Positions 1 to 8,566 of a stretch of DNA of 64,000 bases are shown here, piece after piece. A model generated the notes under the pieces. The model saw only the letters and a program-made list of their open reading frames with translations. It was not told the DNA's origin and searched no databases. The position numbers and the translations under genes are program-made. The stretch comes from QNYZ01 sp964577615 (GTDB lineage Bacteria > Desulfobacterota > Desulfobacteria > Desulfobacterales > QNYZ01). Within the stretch, counting starts at the first letter, position 1; every line of letters begins with the position of its first letter. The DNA is taken from positions 1 to 64,000 of the forward strand of contig CAZNZW010000007.1 of the NCBI GenBank assembly GCA_964577615.1. The letters are read 5' to 3'.

Positions 1-208
1 TCGGCTTCTTTGGGTATGAAACTTGAGAAACCAGCAGTATATCTGCATTATTGACAATTTTCCACATGTATATGATATGATTTGCTTATGATCCTCTATT
101 AAAAAAAATAATAGATGAAAGATAAAACCTGAAACATAATTTGTAATCTTTGTTAGCACCCTTTGTCCCAGGAAAATTAGATCCACTATCCCGAGAGGCC
201 TATCTAAC
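1..208 (+). other. AT-rich leader upstream of the first gene
   Basis: No coding frame is convincing here. A TTGACA hexamer at 51-56 is followed by TATGAT-like hexamers at 71-76 and 76-81, but the spacings (14 or 19 bases) are off the 17-base optimum, so it is only a weak sigma70-type promoter candidate for the gene starting at 209. The region may also hold the end of a preceding gene that lies outside the window. Confidence 0.3.
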
Positions 209-1663
209 ATGCCGATATTTCACGTCCATATTGAAAAAGGTGATTCGACCGGGCAGGATTATTCATTTAGCGAAGCCTTTCGTATCGGGCGCGGGAGCAA
301 ATGCCAGGTCCGGCTAACAGATAGTGTCGTAAGCCGGCAGCATGTGGAAATCCTGTTCATCGGAGACCAGTTGTGGATACAGGACCTGGGCAGTGCCAAC
401 GGAACATTTATTGGTGACCGGAGGATTGAGCGAGAGCCCTTAAAAAGTGGCACCCGGATTCGACTGGGCCCGAACGGTCCACTTCTATTTATTACACTGG
501 AAGAAGCCGACCGGACAAAAAAAACGGAGACCGACCTCCACTCACTTACTTATTATCGAAATCATTACCTGAAAGATACGGACGATGGTAACGCCGGTGA
601 ACATACGATGATGATCCGGCAGGCCTTTTCCCAGGTTCAGAAGAAACAAAAAGGAAAATATTTTATCATCATCGGCATGACCATCTGCCTGCTTATCGGC
701 GTGGGTATTTTTGCAACCGTTAAACATTACCAGCTCAAAAAACAACGCAAACTGGCCGAAAATATTTTTTATAATATGAAGGCGATGGAGCTTGAATTTT
801 CAGAACTGTTACAGATTGCACGGGAAACAAAAAATAAGAAAATCATTGCAAAAGTTGATCGATACAAAATTAAACGCCGGGAAATGGAGAAAAATTACGA
901 CCGCTTCATTGATGCGCTTAAGATTTACAAGAAAGGAATGACACCTCAGAATCGGTTGATTCTTCAAACGGCCAGAGCCTTTGGAGAATGTGAGATTAAT
1001 TTGCCACCCGCATTCGCCGGGGAAGTGCTGAGATACATCAGAAAATGGCAATCAAGCCAACGCCTGGAAAACGCTATCATGCGCGCCAAAAAAAACGGGT
1101 ATATGAAAATCATCGACCATATGATGGCATCTTATGATTTGCCATCAGAATTTTTTTATCTGGCACTTCAGGAAAGCAATTTTAACAAGAATGCAGTCGG
1201 CCCTAAAACCCGCTGGGGCATTGCCAAGGGAATGTGGCAATTCATACCGGACACAGCCCGCAGATATGGCCTAAAAACAGGACCGCTGGTTAACCAGAAC
1301 AAGCCGGACCCACAAGACGAACGTCAGAATCCACAGAAATCCACGTTGGCAGCAGCGAAATACCTGCGTGACATATACGATACAGATGCTCAGGCATCAG
1401 GCCTTCTCGTCATGGCATCGTACAACTGGGGCGAAAACCGGGTAATAAAACTCATTCGGAAGATCCCTAAAAACCCACGCCAACGCAATTTCTGGAATCT
1501 GCTCCTTAACTACAAAGAAAAAATCCCCAAACAAACCTACGACTATGTTTTTTATATCTTTTCGGCAGCCGTCATTGGAGAAAACCCCCGATTGTTTGGA
1601 TTTAACTTTGACAATCCCCTGGCCGCGGTAAAACCGGGTGCAACCGTGGGGAGGAAAGGATAG
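209..1663 (+). CDS. FHA domain - TM - lytic transglycosylase (SLT) fusion protein
   Basis: 484 residues. An N-terminal FHA domain (about 25-75) shows the phosphothreonine-binding signature: RIGRG near 26, SRQH at 42-45 and NGT at 64-66. One membrane helix lies at about 151-171, followed by a charged, coiled-coil-like stretch (175-245). The C-terminal soluble-lytic-transglycosylase domain (about 305-460) has the catalytic glutamate in LALQESNF (Glu322), the GMWQFIPDTARRYGL block and MASYNWGEN. The topology predicted from this is FHA in the cytoplasm and SLT in the periplasm, so the protein could link Thr phosphorylation to peptidoglycan cleavage. The domain families are well known; their fusion through one helix is unusual. 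A Ser/Thr kinase and a second FHA protein are encoded within 4.3 kb. The fold assignments are secure, the signalling role is inference. Confidence 0.88.
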   Translation: MPIFHVHIEKGDSTGQDYSFSEAFRIGRGSKCQVRLTDSVVSRQHVEILFIGDQLWIQDLGSANGTFIGDRRIEREPLKSGTRIRLGPNGPLLFITLEEADRTKKTETDLHSLTYYRNHYLKDTDDGNAGEHTMMIRQAFSQVQKKQKGKYFIIIGMTICLLIGVGIFATVKHYQLKKQRKLAENIFYNMKAMELEFSELLQIARETKNKKIIAKVDRYKIKRREMEKNYDRFIDALKIYKKGMTPQNRLILQTARAFGECEINLPPAFAGEVLRYIRKWQSSQRLENAIMRAKKNGYMKIIDHMMASYDLPSEFFYLALQESNFNKNAVGPKTRWGIAKGMWQFIPDTARRYGLKTGPLVNQNKPDPQDERQNPQKSTLAAAKYLRDIYDTDAQASGLLVMASYNWGENRVIKLIRKIPKNPRQRNFWNLLLNYKEKIPKQTYDYVFYIFSAAVIGENPRLFGFNFDNPLAAVKPGATVGRKG

Positions 1664-1738
1664 AAAACTGTTTTCCATGTGCACGCTTCAACAATACTTA
1701 TGGTGCTGCCCGCTCACCGCTCTGTCCACATAGTCGAA

Positions 1739-2857
1739 TTATCGCAGTAGCTGATAAGTGGAAGAAGCCATTAGCCGGATCCACCACTCCTTTATCTCCT
1801 TGACAATGCCGCCGTTTATCATTCCAGGATTAAAAAACAGCCACGTCAGTAACAAAATAAGGGGTATAAAAATAATGACCCAAAGAGCCAGTCGGCCGCT
1901 TTTGCGGTGTGACGGCAAACGCATTTCCGGTTTGATCGCGGATGGTGTCTGAGCCAGGTCCCGGGAGTCCGGCGCTACTGTTGGATCGGTGACTTCGACC
2001 AGGCGTCCGCCGTCTAAAAACTGAAATACCGGCCCATGGGAGCCCAAAGATATCCGGCTGCCGGGATGAATCGGCGCTTGAGATTGAACCGGACAATCGT
2101 TAATGGTTATGGTGCCTTGGCCCGCCAGATCCACCACCCAGTAATTGCTCTCATAAAATGTAAAATGAATATGCCGGTCAATGATTCCCGGCCGCTGAAT
2201 GACATAGTCGCAATCGTCCCCTCCCCCCACAATCACCGGGAGTTGTTGAAACGATCTGATAGTCGGCCCAAGCTGGATGACGAGTGGCGCTCTGACTTTC
2301 ACGCCCATCAATGCCGGCAGTTGCATTGCGTCCACTGCGGCAGCCAGCGGTTTTTCAGCTTCCGGCGGCGAGACACCTCCTGCCTCAGATAGTTTCCCTG
2401 CCCGCTCTTGTTGCTGGCTTTCAAGTTGCCGTGCATGATAAGATGCCTCAGGTGAAGAAGGAGGTGTCGTTTTGTCAGACAGCCCCGGGAGAAAAGCACT
2501 GGAAAACCCCGCGTCGGCAGTTTTGGTTTCCGTCAGAAAACTGATTTTCGGACCGCCTTCGCCGATCATGATGACATCGCCATTTTTCAAAAATATTTCG
2601 GTATGAGATTTCCCATTGACAAAAGTACCATTCGTACTGTGGTCAACCAGCTTAAAACGGTTCCCCTCCCGTACAATTTCAGCATGATTCCTTGAAATTA
2701 TCGTCGTTTCTTTTGGAAAACAGATCTGGCAATCTGGATTCCGGCCAATCCGAACGATGGCATCAGGATATTCTTCTATTTTCCCCTTGAACGGTCCTTC
2801 GATATGAACAATCTGAACAATGATAATGGGTCTGTCAGGCATGTGCGTTTTACTCAT
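1739..2857 (-). CDS. Double-FHA, tail-anchored membrane protein
   Basis: 372 residues, converging on the FHA-SLT gene. The first FHA domain (about 36-85) is canonical, with RIGRNPDC, ISRNHAE and TNGTFVNG. A second FHA-like domain (about 200-265) is degenerate: it has the GGGDDCDYVI and DRHIHF pieces but no clean SxxH or NG pair, so it may not bind phosphothreonine. A Pro/Ser/Gln-rich linker joins them. A single hydrophobic helix at about 323-343 is followed by a short basic and aromatic tail. Most of the protein therefore sits in the cytoplasm with a C-terminal anchor. It probably acts as a phosphothreonine-reading scaffold for the kinase encoded at 4475. The Met at 2857 has no clear ribosome-binding site, and the Met five codons later is an alternative start. 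Confidence 0.82.
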   Translation of the reverse strand: MSKTHMPDRPIIIVQIVHIEGPFKGKIEEYPDAIVRIGRNPDCQICFPKETTIISRNHAEIVREGNRFKLVDHSTNGTFVNGKSHTEIFLKNGDVIMIGEGGPKISFLTETKTADAGFSSAFLPGLSDKTTPPSSPEASYHARQLESQQQERAGKLSEAGGVSPPEAEKPLAAAVDAMQLPALMGVKVRAPLVIQLGPTIRSFQQLPVIVGGGDDCDYVIQRPGIIDRHIHFTFYESNYWVVDLAGQGTITINDCPVQSQAPIHPGSRISLGSHGPVFQFLDGGRLVEVTDPTVAPDSRDLAQTPSAIKPEMRLPSHRKSGRLALWVIIFIPLILLLTWLFFNPGMINGGIVKEIKEWWIRLMASSTYQLLR

Positions 2858-3221
2858 GACAAAAATTATATGGTTTTGAATTATAGATTATTGCCCGAAG
2901 CAACCGTTGGATGTCAAGAAAATTTACATTTCACAATCAGTTTGGAAAATATAATTTGTCATACTTATCATTTTAGGCTATCAGGTAGTGATCATCCGTG
3001 GTTGACTTTTGGGCAAGAGGCAGTTGCCAATCTGTATAATTGGAACTTGGAAGGTCAAGGCATCCCGCCGATAGGCGCCGAGATTGCGTAAAAAGATCAT
3101 ATGGATAAAAACCAAGTAATTGATCGGATCAAACGGCAGAACGACGCCCCGCCCAAGCTGTTCTGATGCATCCGGATTTTGTTTTTATTATCGTTTTTCT
3201 GCAATAATTTTCAAGAACAGC
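2858..3221. promoter_or_regulatory. Divergent intergenic region between the FHA and protease genes
   Basis: 364 bases of AT-rich DNA between divergently transcribed genes. On the minus strand a TTGACA (plus-strand 2912-2917) precedes AATAAT (2887-2892) with a 19-base gap and a TATAAT (2880-2885) further on. On the plus strand there is a TATAAT at 3035-3040, but the nearest TTGACT (3002-3007) is 27 bases away. Promoters in both directions are expected; these are only candidates. No RNA gene or repeat was recognised. Confidence 0.3.
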
Positions 3222-4214
3222 ATGAAAAGAGAAAAAAAAACACCGCCAATTATCGGGCTCTTATTGGGCATTGCGCTTTTATTTCCTTCTCGCGCCCTTT
3301 CCAGTACTCAAGAAAAAACATTCCCGCTCCCGGCAAAATCCGTGCAGCAGGCTGTTACCACCTGGCTGCATAATACAGGCTTTCAATTGCGGACATCCGC
3401 ACATTTCGATTCAAACCAGGCCGCCCCCAACTGTATTAAGATCTGGGCTGAAAAAGGAACAGCACAGTGGTATATCCAGATTCGCCCACAATCTGCATTG
3501 GCCTGCCATGTCACTGCTGACTGGACAGGTTCGAATGTACTCGACAACCCGGCCCCACACCTGCAATTATGGACGGGTATCCAGTCAATGATCCATGTTT
3601 CTCCACCGGCCCGCCATGTCCTTCCCGAAATCCCGAAAACAGTATCGGCCCACATCAAGGCAACTGTGTGCATCCATCTAACCACCGCTGGATCCCAAAA
3701 ACAGGTATCCGGTTTTTTTATTGGTGCACGTGAAAATCTGTTAATCTCCACCGCCCACGACCTGATCGCTCTGGAAGAGATCACCGTACGGCTATCGGAT
3801 GGCCGTGAAGTTCCGGGTCAGGTACTTCAGCTGGATCCGGACATTGATCTGGCATTGATTCGTGTCGAATCACCATCAAGTACCACCATATCAATAGCGC
3901 AAAGCCGGAACCTGCTCAGCCTGGGAGACCGGCTATATACCATCGGCTGCCCGATCGATCGGGAGGGAACGGTCACGCCGGGTACCGTGAACAGCCCTCC
4001 GCGACGAGCCGGTGGCCACCTGCTTTGGCAGGTAAAGATGGATATTCTGCCCGGCAACAGTGGCAGTCCGGTATTCGACGACCGGGGCCGACTGGTAGCC
4101 GTGGTTAAGGGAAGGCACCGGGTTAAAAAATCCATCGGCTTCTTAATTCCCATGGAAACGGTATATGATTTTATTGAGGCCAACCGTGACTACATCCGCT
4201 TGAACCCATGGTGA
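3222..4214 (+). CDS. Secreted trypsin-like (S1) serine protease
   Basis: 330 residues from the Met at 3222. That start is chosen because a signal peptide follows at once (basic KREKK, then a hydrophobic core ending near LFPSRALSS); longer in-frame starts would precede it with an unlikely sequence. The C-terminal half is a chymotrypsin-fold protease with His in LISTAHDL (about 179), Asp in DPDIDLALI (about 209) and Ser in LPGNSGSPVF (about 280), so the triad is complete. Residues about 27-160 form an N-terminal domain that I do not recognise. No PDZ domain follows, unlike DegP. The predicted location is periplasmic or extracellular. The gene lies between the FHA proteins and the kinase, so it may process partners in the same envelope system (inference). 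Confidence 0.85.
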   Translation: MKREKKTPPIIGLLLGIALLFPSRALSSTQEKTFPLPAKSVQQAVTTWLHNTGFQLRTSAHFDSNQAAPNCIKIWAEKGTAQWYIQIRPQSALACHVTADWTGSNVLDNPAPHLQLWTGIQSMIHVSPPARHVLPEIPKTVSAHIKATVCIHLTTAGSQKQVSGFFIGARENLLISTAHDLIALEEITVRLSDGREVPGQVLQLDPDIDLALIRVESPSSTTISIAQSRNLLSLGDRLYTIGCPIDREGTVTPGTVNSPPRRAGGHLLWQVKMDILPGNSGSPVFDDRGRLVAVVKGRHRVKKSIGFLIPMETVYDFIEANRDYIRLNPW

Positions 4215-4307
4215 AATATTGTATTTTCAATGGATAAAATCCTGAAAGATATAAAACCAGGATGCTCCTTGGCGGCAGGACGGATTTTCCGCACAGCAAC
4301 CCTTTCG

Positions 4308-4373
4308 GAATGGCAGACGGCTGTTATCGCAAGCCTGCCATTCTTCGCTGAATCTTGCCATTCTCCGCTGAAT
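4308..4373. repeat. Direct and inverted TGCCATTC repeats upstream of the kinase gene
   Basis: Two adjacent 20-base direct repeats (4334-4353 and 4354-4373) differ at two positions only. An inverted copy of their core, GAATGGCAG at 4308-4316, pairs exactly with CTGCCATTC at 4335-4343. The arrangement, about 100 bases upstream of the kinase start, could be an operator or an RNA hairpin. No regulator is identified. Confidence 0.6.
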
Positions 4374-4474
4374 ATAGTTAACTGTCAAAACAGGATAGAA
4401 ACCTGTCACGCGCTGTGATACCATCGAAAACAGGCACTGAATACGATGGACGAGAAAACAACACGGATAAAGTC

Positions 4475-5923
4475 ATGAATGCCATACAATACGGACGATA
4501 CCGGATTGTATCCGAGCTGGGCAAAGGAGCCATGGGCATTGTTTATCAAGCCCACGACCCCCAGATTGACCGCATGGTTGCCCTTAAAATCCTACGGCAG
4601 GATCGCGTCGTCGACCATGAATTCGTACGACGGTTTATTACCGAAGCCAGAGCCATTGGTCGGCTGTCCCACCCCAACATTGTGACAGTTTTTGATGTCG
4701 GAGAGGATCATGGTACTATTTTCATTGCCATGGAATTTCTGGAAGGCCAGTCGCTGGATATGCTGCTAAACGAGCGGGCTTTCAGCCTGGACGAAATCAT
4801 AGACATTGGCATTCAGGTAGCCGATGCGCTGGAATATGCACACCAGCGGGGAATTATCCATCGAGATATTAAGCCGGGAAATATCATTATTACCCCCCAG
4901 GGGCACACCAAGGTAACTGATTTTGGAATCGCACGTATCGAGGGCAACACCGGCCAGAAGATGACTCAAATGGGTGAAATCCTAGGCACACCTGTCTACA
5001 TGCCACCGGAACAGGTAGCAGGCCAACCTGCTGATGGCCGTTCCGACATCTATGCCCTGGGCGTTGTTTTATATGAATTGACTACCGGCAAACGTCCGTT
5101 TAACGGTAGCAATCTAACTACTTTGTTCAATGCGATCGGGAGTGAAACAGCCGCCCCCCCGGCCAAGCTGACTCCTCAAATACCAGAACCCCTCTCACAG
5201 CTAATCATGAAATGCTTAAGTAAAGCACCGGGAGACCGATTCCAGAATGGAAAAAACCTGGCTGATGCATTACGAAGATGCCGGGCATCTCAGTCGGGAT
5301 TCGAGGTACCAGCTCTGTATTCTCCCCCCAAAAAACAAACGAGAGTGTACCTGCTGGCCATCCTTGCCATCCTTTTTATTACCGGAGGGCTGTTGTTATT
5401 TTTTCTTCCAAACCACCAGCCTCCAGACCCCACATTATCACGGCAATCTAGAATTGTAACAAAAAAGACGAATACCGGCAAGCGTTTCGACACGCTTAAC
5501 AAAGCCCCCGACATTCATATAGTACCCAAAACAAAACCTTCACCCCTTAAATCCGGATCCAGATCCACCACCAAAAAAATGCGAGCATCTATTGCAGCCC
5601 GGCCTCTGGAGGCACACAAAACATCATCCTCGTTACCGTTGCTGGATAAGCCCAAGCAAAAAAAAGCAGCAGGGAATTCCACACGTAAATCGAAAAGAGA
5701 AAAACAGAAACAATCCACGCTCGACATTCAAAGCGCCCCCCCCGGGGCCGATTTTTTTGTAAATGGTAAATACCGGGGGATAACGCCGTTGAGAGTAAAG
5801 CTTCCCTGGGGAAAATACGAAGTGCGCCTTCGACATAAAAATTATTTCGGCTGGGAAGCACAGCTCAACTTGGACAAGCCGGGAACAATACCACTGCAAA
5901 TACGATTGATTCCCGAAAACTGA
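4475..5923 (+). CDS. PknB-like Ser/Thr protein kinase with C-terminal PEGA domain
   Basis: 482 residues from the ATG at 4475; a GTG at 4415 is in frame but would add an unrelated leader. All core Hanks-kinase elements are visible: the glycine loop LGKGAMGIVY, the VALK lysine (about 38), HRDIKPGN (catalytic Asp about 131), DFG (149-151) and MPPEQ in the APE position. One membrane helix (about 291-311) precedes a long Ser/Thr/Lys-rich linker. A C-terminal PEGA domain follows, starting at STLDIQSAPPGADFFVNG, which is presumably outside the membrane. The topology is that of a transmembrane sensor kinase: catalytic domain inside, PEGA outside. The FHA proteins encoded at 209 and 1739 are natural phospho-readers. 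TPR/redoxin/CsgG genes follow after about 30 bases and are probably co-transcribed. Confidence 0.92.
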   Translation: MNAIQYGRYRIVSELGKGAMGIVYQAHDPQIDRMVALKILRQDRVVDHEFVRRFITEARAIGRLSHPNIVTVFDVGEDHGTIFIAMEFLEGQSLDMLLNERAFSLDEIIDIGIQVADALEYAHQRGIIHRDIKPGNIIITPQGHTKVTDFGIARIEGNTGQKMTQMGEILGTPVYMPPEQVAGQPADGRSDIYALGVVLYELTTGKRPFNGSNLTTLFNAIGSETAAPPAKLTPQIPEPLSQLIMKCLSKAPGDRFQNGKNLADALRRCRASQSGFEVPALYSPPKKQTRVYLLAILAILFITGGLLLFFLPNHQPPDPTLSRQSRIVTKKTNTGKRFDTLNKAPDIHIVPKTKPSPLKSGSRSTTKKMRASIAARPLEAHKTSSSLPLLDKPKQKKAAGNSTRKSKREKQKQSTLDIQSAPPGADFFVNGKYRGITPLRVKLPWGKYEVRLRHKNYFGWEAQLNLDKPGTIPLQIRLIPEN

Positions 5924-5952
5924 TATATTCAATCCAATGCGGGAGGGGTACC

Positions 5953-7938
5953 ATGAAAATAATAAAATATCATTTGCGTTCTATTTCCATGGCCGGTCTG
6001 ATTGGCCTGAGCCTGTTTATTGTCATGCCGGTTTTCGGGCAGATCCAACCAGGGTCAACGGTTCCCACTTTTTCATTAAACGACGTATTTGGCCGACCTT
6101 ACGATCTGGCCGGTATCAGAGACCGCCCCATGATCGTTCTTTACTTCTTTGATGCTGCCTCCAGATCCAGCCGGGCCGGGCTGCAGAACCTGGATAAACT
6201 TTCTCGAACTTATAAAAACGCAAATCTGGTTGTCTGGGGTATTACCCGCTCTCCAGCAAGCCAGGTAAATGATTTTGTAACCAAGGTTGACTTACAGTTT
6301 CCCGTGCTCATCGATACAAAGAATATCGGCGACCTGTACCATGCCCAGGTGATCTTGCCGAGTGTTTACATTCTTGGGCCGGGGTTAAAGCTGCTCGACC
6401 AGTTTCAAGGCGGCGGGAAGACAACCGAAATCATGTTGACCCGGCTGGCTGCGCGTCAGCTGGATCGCAACCAGCCAATGCTGGCCAAGGCAATCAGCCA
6501 GGAAGTAGAAAAAAACGACCCGGATAATATCAAAGCCAGAACCATTTTAGGTTACGCTGCACTTAAAACAGGCAATTACCCTGAAGCCGAGCAAACATTT
6601 CAGATCCTTTCCCACAGCAAGGGGGAAGGAGAAATACTCGGCAAAGAAGGCTTATCCGAAGTTTACGCAAAAACGGGTAAGCCTGGCAAGGCGCTGGCAC
6701 TGGCAGATGAAGTTGAGAAAAAAGCGCCAGGCCGGCCCTATGTCAATGTGATCAAAGGCAACATTCTGTATAGTCAGGGAAAAAGAGATGCCGCTTTCCA
6801 TGAGTATAAGAAAGCCACTGAAAAACCGGATGGCGAACCGTTTCAAAAAGCAGTTGCCTATAACCAATTGGGCCGAATTCAGTCCAGCCGGGGACATTAC
6901 GAATCGGCCCGACAGCTCTATGACCAGGCTGTGGATATCAATCCATACTATATTGAAGCCACATCCAATAAGGGAGTGACCTATAAAAAAGAGGGGGACT
7001 GGGAAAAGGCCCTTGCTGCTTTCAAGGCAGCGCTGGCCGTAAATAAAAACGACACCTATGCGGCTGTTTTGGCAAAACAAAGCGAGGAGATGCTGGCCCT
7101 CAAAAAGGATACTGTTCGTGGAAAACGCATCGATAAACTGGTTAAAAACCTCGCCGATCGGTATCGGAGCCAACGGTCCATATTTTCCAGAAAAAAAGAC
7201 TCATGGACCTCCCGCCCCATGATCTTAACCTTTGTTGATATGCAGGAAAAAGGTGGCCTGTCGCAACGGGATGGCACGCCCGCAGTGCTGAGCACATTTC
7301 TCACCGGCCAGCTAAACACTTCCGGTCGTGTCCAGGTCGTGGAGCGGGCCTTGATTGAGCGTCTTCTTGAAGAATTAAATCTGGGATCTTCGGACCTGGC
7401 CGATCCACAAACAGCTTTGAAGCTCGGCAAAATCTTGGCTGCCAAACTGATAGGCACCGGAACAATTATCTACCTCCCGGATAAAACGCTGGTCACCATG
7501 CGGCTGATCGATACTGAGACATCATCTGTTGCCAAGGTTTTTACCCGGGAAATGGCCGCAACGACATCCCTCGAAAAAGGTCTCGATGCCTTGGACCGGG
7601 AAATTTTAAAAACAGTGATCACCCAATATCCCCTGCGAGGCTTTGTCGTTCAAATAGCTGGAAACGACCGGGTCATGATTAACCTCGGCACAAACCAAGG
7701 GGTGGTCATGGGCACCAAATTTGAGATCATCCAGCCAGGAAAACCGATTAAATACAAAGGTAAGAAACTTCAAGGGCCACCGACGGTCATCGGTGAAATC
7801 GAAGTTACTCAGCTTGGTCCGGATATTTCATTCGCCACGATCCTGCAATCCGACCGGGGGCTCAGAAAAGACGACAAGATTATTGAAAAGCTTGAAGACG
7901 TGGTGGCAAGGGGAGACAACAATGCAGCCAAACAATAG
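5953..7938 (+). CDS. Secreted redoxin-like / TPR / CsgG-domain protein
   Basis: 661 residues with a signal peptide ending near VFGQ (about 30). Residues 32-165 have a TlpA/AhpC-type thioredoxin-like layout (PGSTVPTFSLNDVFG, then MIVLYFF). Where the family has its CxxC, this protein reads DAASRSSRAG (67-76), so no redox cysteine is present. TPR-type repeats fill about 170-380. A CsgG-like domain follows (about 420-545, with VVERALIERLLEELNLGSSDLA and KLGKILAAKLIGTG). The C-terminal domain (about 555-655) resembles the beta-rich FlgT/CsgG-associated type with GTNQGVVMGTKFEI. The predicted location is periplasm or outer membrane. It could be a structural part of an envelope complex rather than an enzyme. 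The next gene overlaps its end by 17 bases, so the two are coupled. Confidence 0.8.
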   Translation: MKIIKYHLRSISMAGLIGLSLFIVMPVFGQIQPGSTVPTFSLNDVFGRPYDLAGIRDRPMIVLYFFDAASRSSRAGLQNLDKLSRTYKNANLVVWGITRSPASQVNDFVTKVDLQFPVLIDTKNIGDLYHAQVILPSVYILGPGLKLLDQFQGGGKTTEIMLTRLAARQLDRNQPMLAKAISQEVEKNDPDNIKARTILGYAALKTGNYPEAEQTFQILSHSKGEGEILGKEGLSEVYAKTGKPGKALALADEVEKKAPGRPYVNVIKGNILYSQGKRDAAFHEYKKATEKPDGEPFQKAVAYNQLGRIQSSRGHYESARQLYDQAVDINPYYIEATSNKGVTYKKEGDWEKALAAFKAALAVNKNDTYAAVLAKQSEEMLALKKDTVRGKRIDKLVKNLADRYRSQRSIFSRKKDSWTSRPMILTFVDMQEKGGLSQRDGTPAVLSTFLTGQLNTSGRVQVVERALIERLLEELNLGSSDLADPQTALKLGKILAAKLIGTGTIIYLPDKTLVTMRLIDTETSSVAKVFTREMAATTSLEKGLDALDREILKTVITQYPLRGFVVQIAGNDRVMINLGTNQGVVMGTKFEIIQPGKPIKYKGKKLQGPPTVIGEIEVTQLGPDISFATILQSDRGLRKDDKIIEKLEDVVARGDNNAAKQ

Positions 7939-8446
7939 GTGGTTTTTCCTCATCCTGGCAGGGATGTTCCTGTTCGGTTGCGCGGGCGCGCCAACAGCAC
8001 CGGATCCCCAACCCATCTACGGGCCAGGGACAATTATTGCCGTATGGAACCTTGAAGATTTAAGTCTCAGCCAGCTCCACGAACCGGATCTGGGAGAATT
8101 TATTACTGCCAGGATCACCGAATCCCTCGAAACCCACTGCGGGTTCAAAATAGTTGAGCGCGAGAAACTGCTTCTTGCTCTGGAAGAACTTAACCTTGGA
8201 TCCAGTCAACTGGCCAGTGAAAATACTCGCCTTCGTATCGGCAAGATACTGGGGGCCAGGCTGATGATTTTTGGCGCATACCAGATCATCGGGAATATTA
8301 CCCGCCTTGACCTGCGTCTGGTGAATGTCGAGCAGGGTCTGGTTGTCAATACCGCATCCAGTGAAGTCAGCTCAACAGACCTCGATGCCCGTTTGAAAGG
8401 GGCCTGGACGGCGGCGGCAGAATTATGCACGGAAATGGAGAAATGA
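7922..8446 (+). CDS. CsgG-like lipoprotein
   Basis: 174 residues from the ATG at 7922, chosen over longer frames because AAGGGGAG lies just upstream and a lipoprotein signal begins there: a short basic start, a hydrophobic core, and FLFGCAG with the lipidated Cys at about 21. The mature part is a CsgG-like fold (IVEREKLLLALEELNLGSSQLA, then RIGKILGARLMIFGAY). Its centre is clearly related to the CsgG domain of the preceding protein, which suggests a tandem duplication. CsgG in curli systems is an outer-membrane lipoprotein pore. This protein is shorter than CsgG (about 260), so it may not form a pore. It overlaps the upstream gene by 17 bases. Confidence 0.82.
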   Translation: MQPNNRWFFLILAGMFLFGCAGAPTAPDPQPIYGPGTIIAVWNLEDLSLSQLHEPDLGEFITARITESLETHCGFKIVEREKLLLALEELNLGSSQLASENTRLRIGKILGARLMIFGAYQIIGNITRLDLRLVNVEQGLVVNTASSEVSSTDLDARLKGAWTAAAELCTEMEK

Positions 8447-8468
8447 TTCTGTTTCCCCCCAGCGGCTC

Positions 8469-8537
8469 CCGATCCACAAGATCGGTTGATGTGGCCGGGG
8501 GCGCCTTTGGCCGGAGGGGGCGGCCCTTCTTTTTTTC
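8469..8537 (+). terminator. Possible terminator after the CsgG-like genes
   Basis: A CCGATC/GATCGG hairpin (8469-8485, five-base loop) is followed by a GC-rich segment with a GGCCG/CGGCC pairing (8493-8525) and a run of seven T residues. It sits between the CsgG-like lipoprotein gene and lnt. The second stem is short and the loop large, so this is tentative. Confidence 0.3.
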
Positions 8538-8566
8538 CGCGCTATTATCACCGTCTCCAGACAAAT

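Noticed and set aside
3101..3166. 21-codon plus-strand open frame before the protease
   Set aside because: No good ribosome-binding site and no similarity; could occur by chance in an AT-rich gap.
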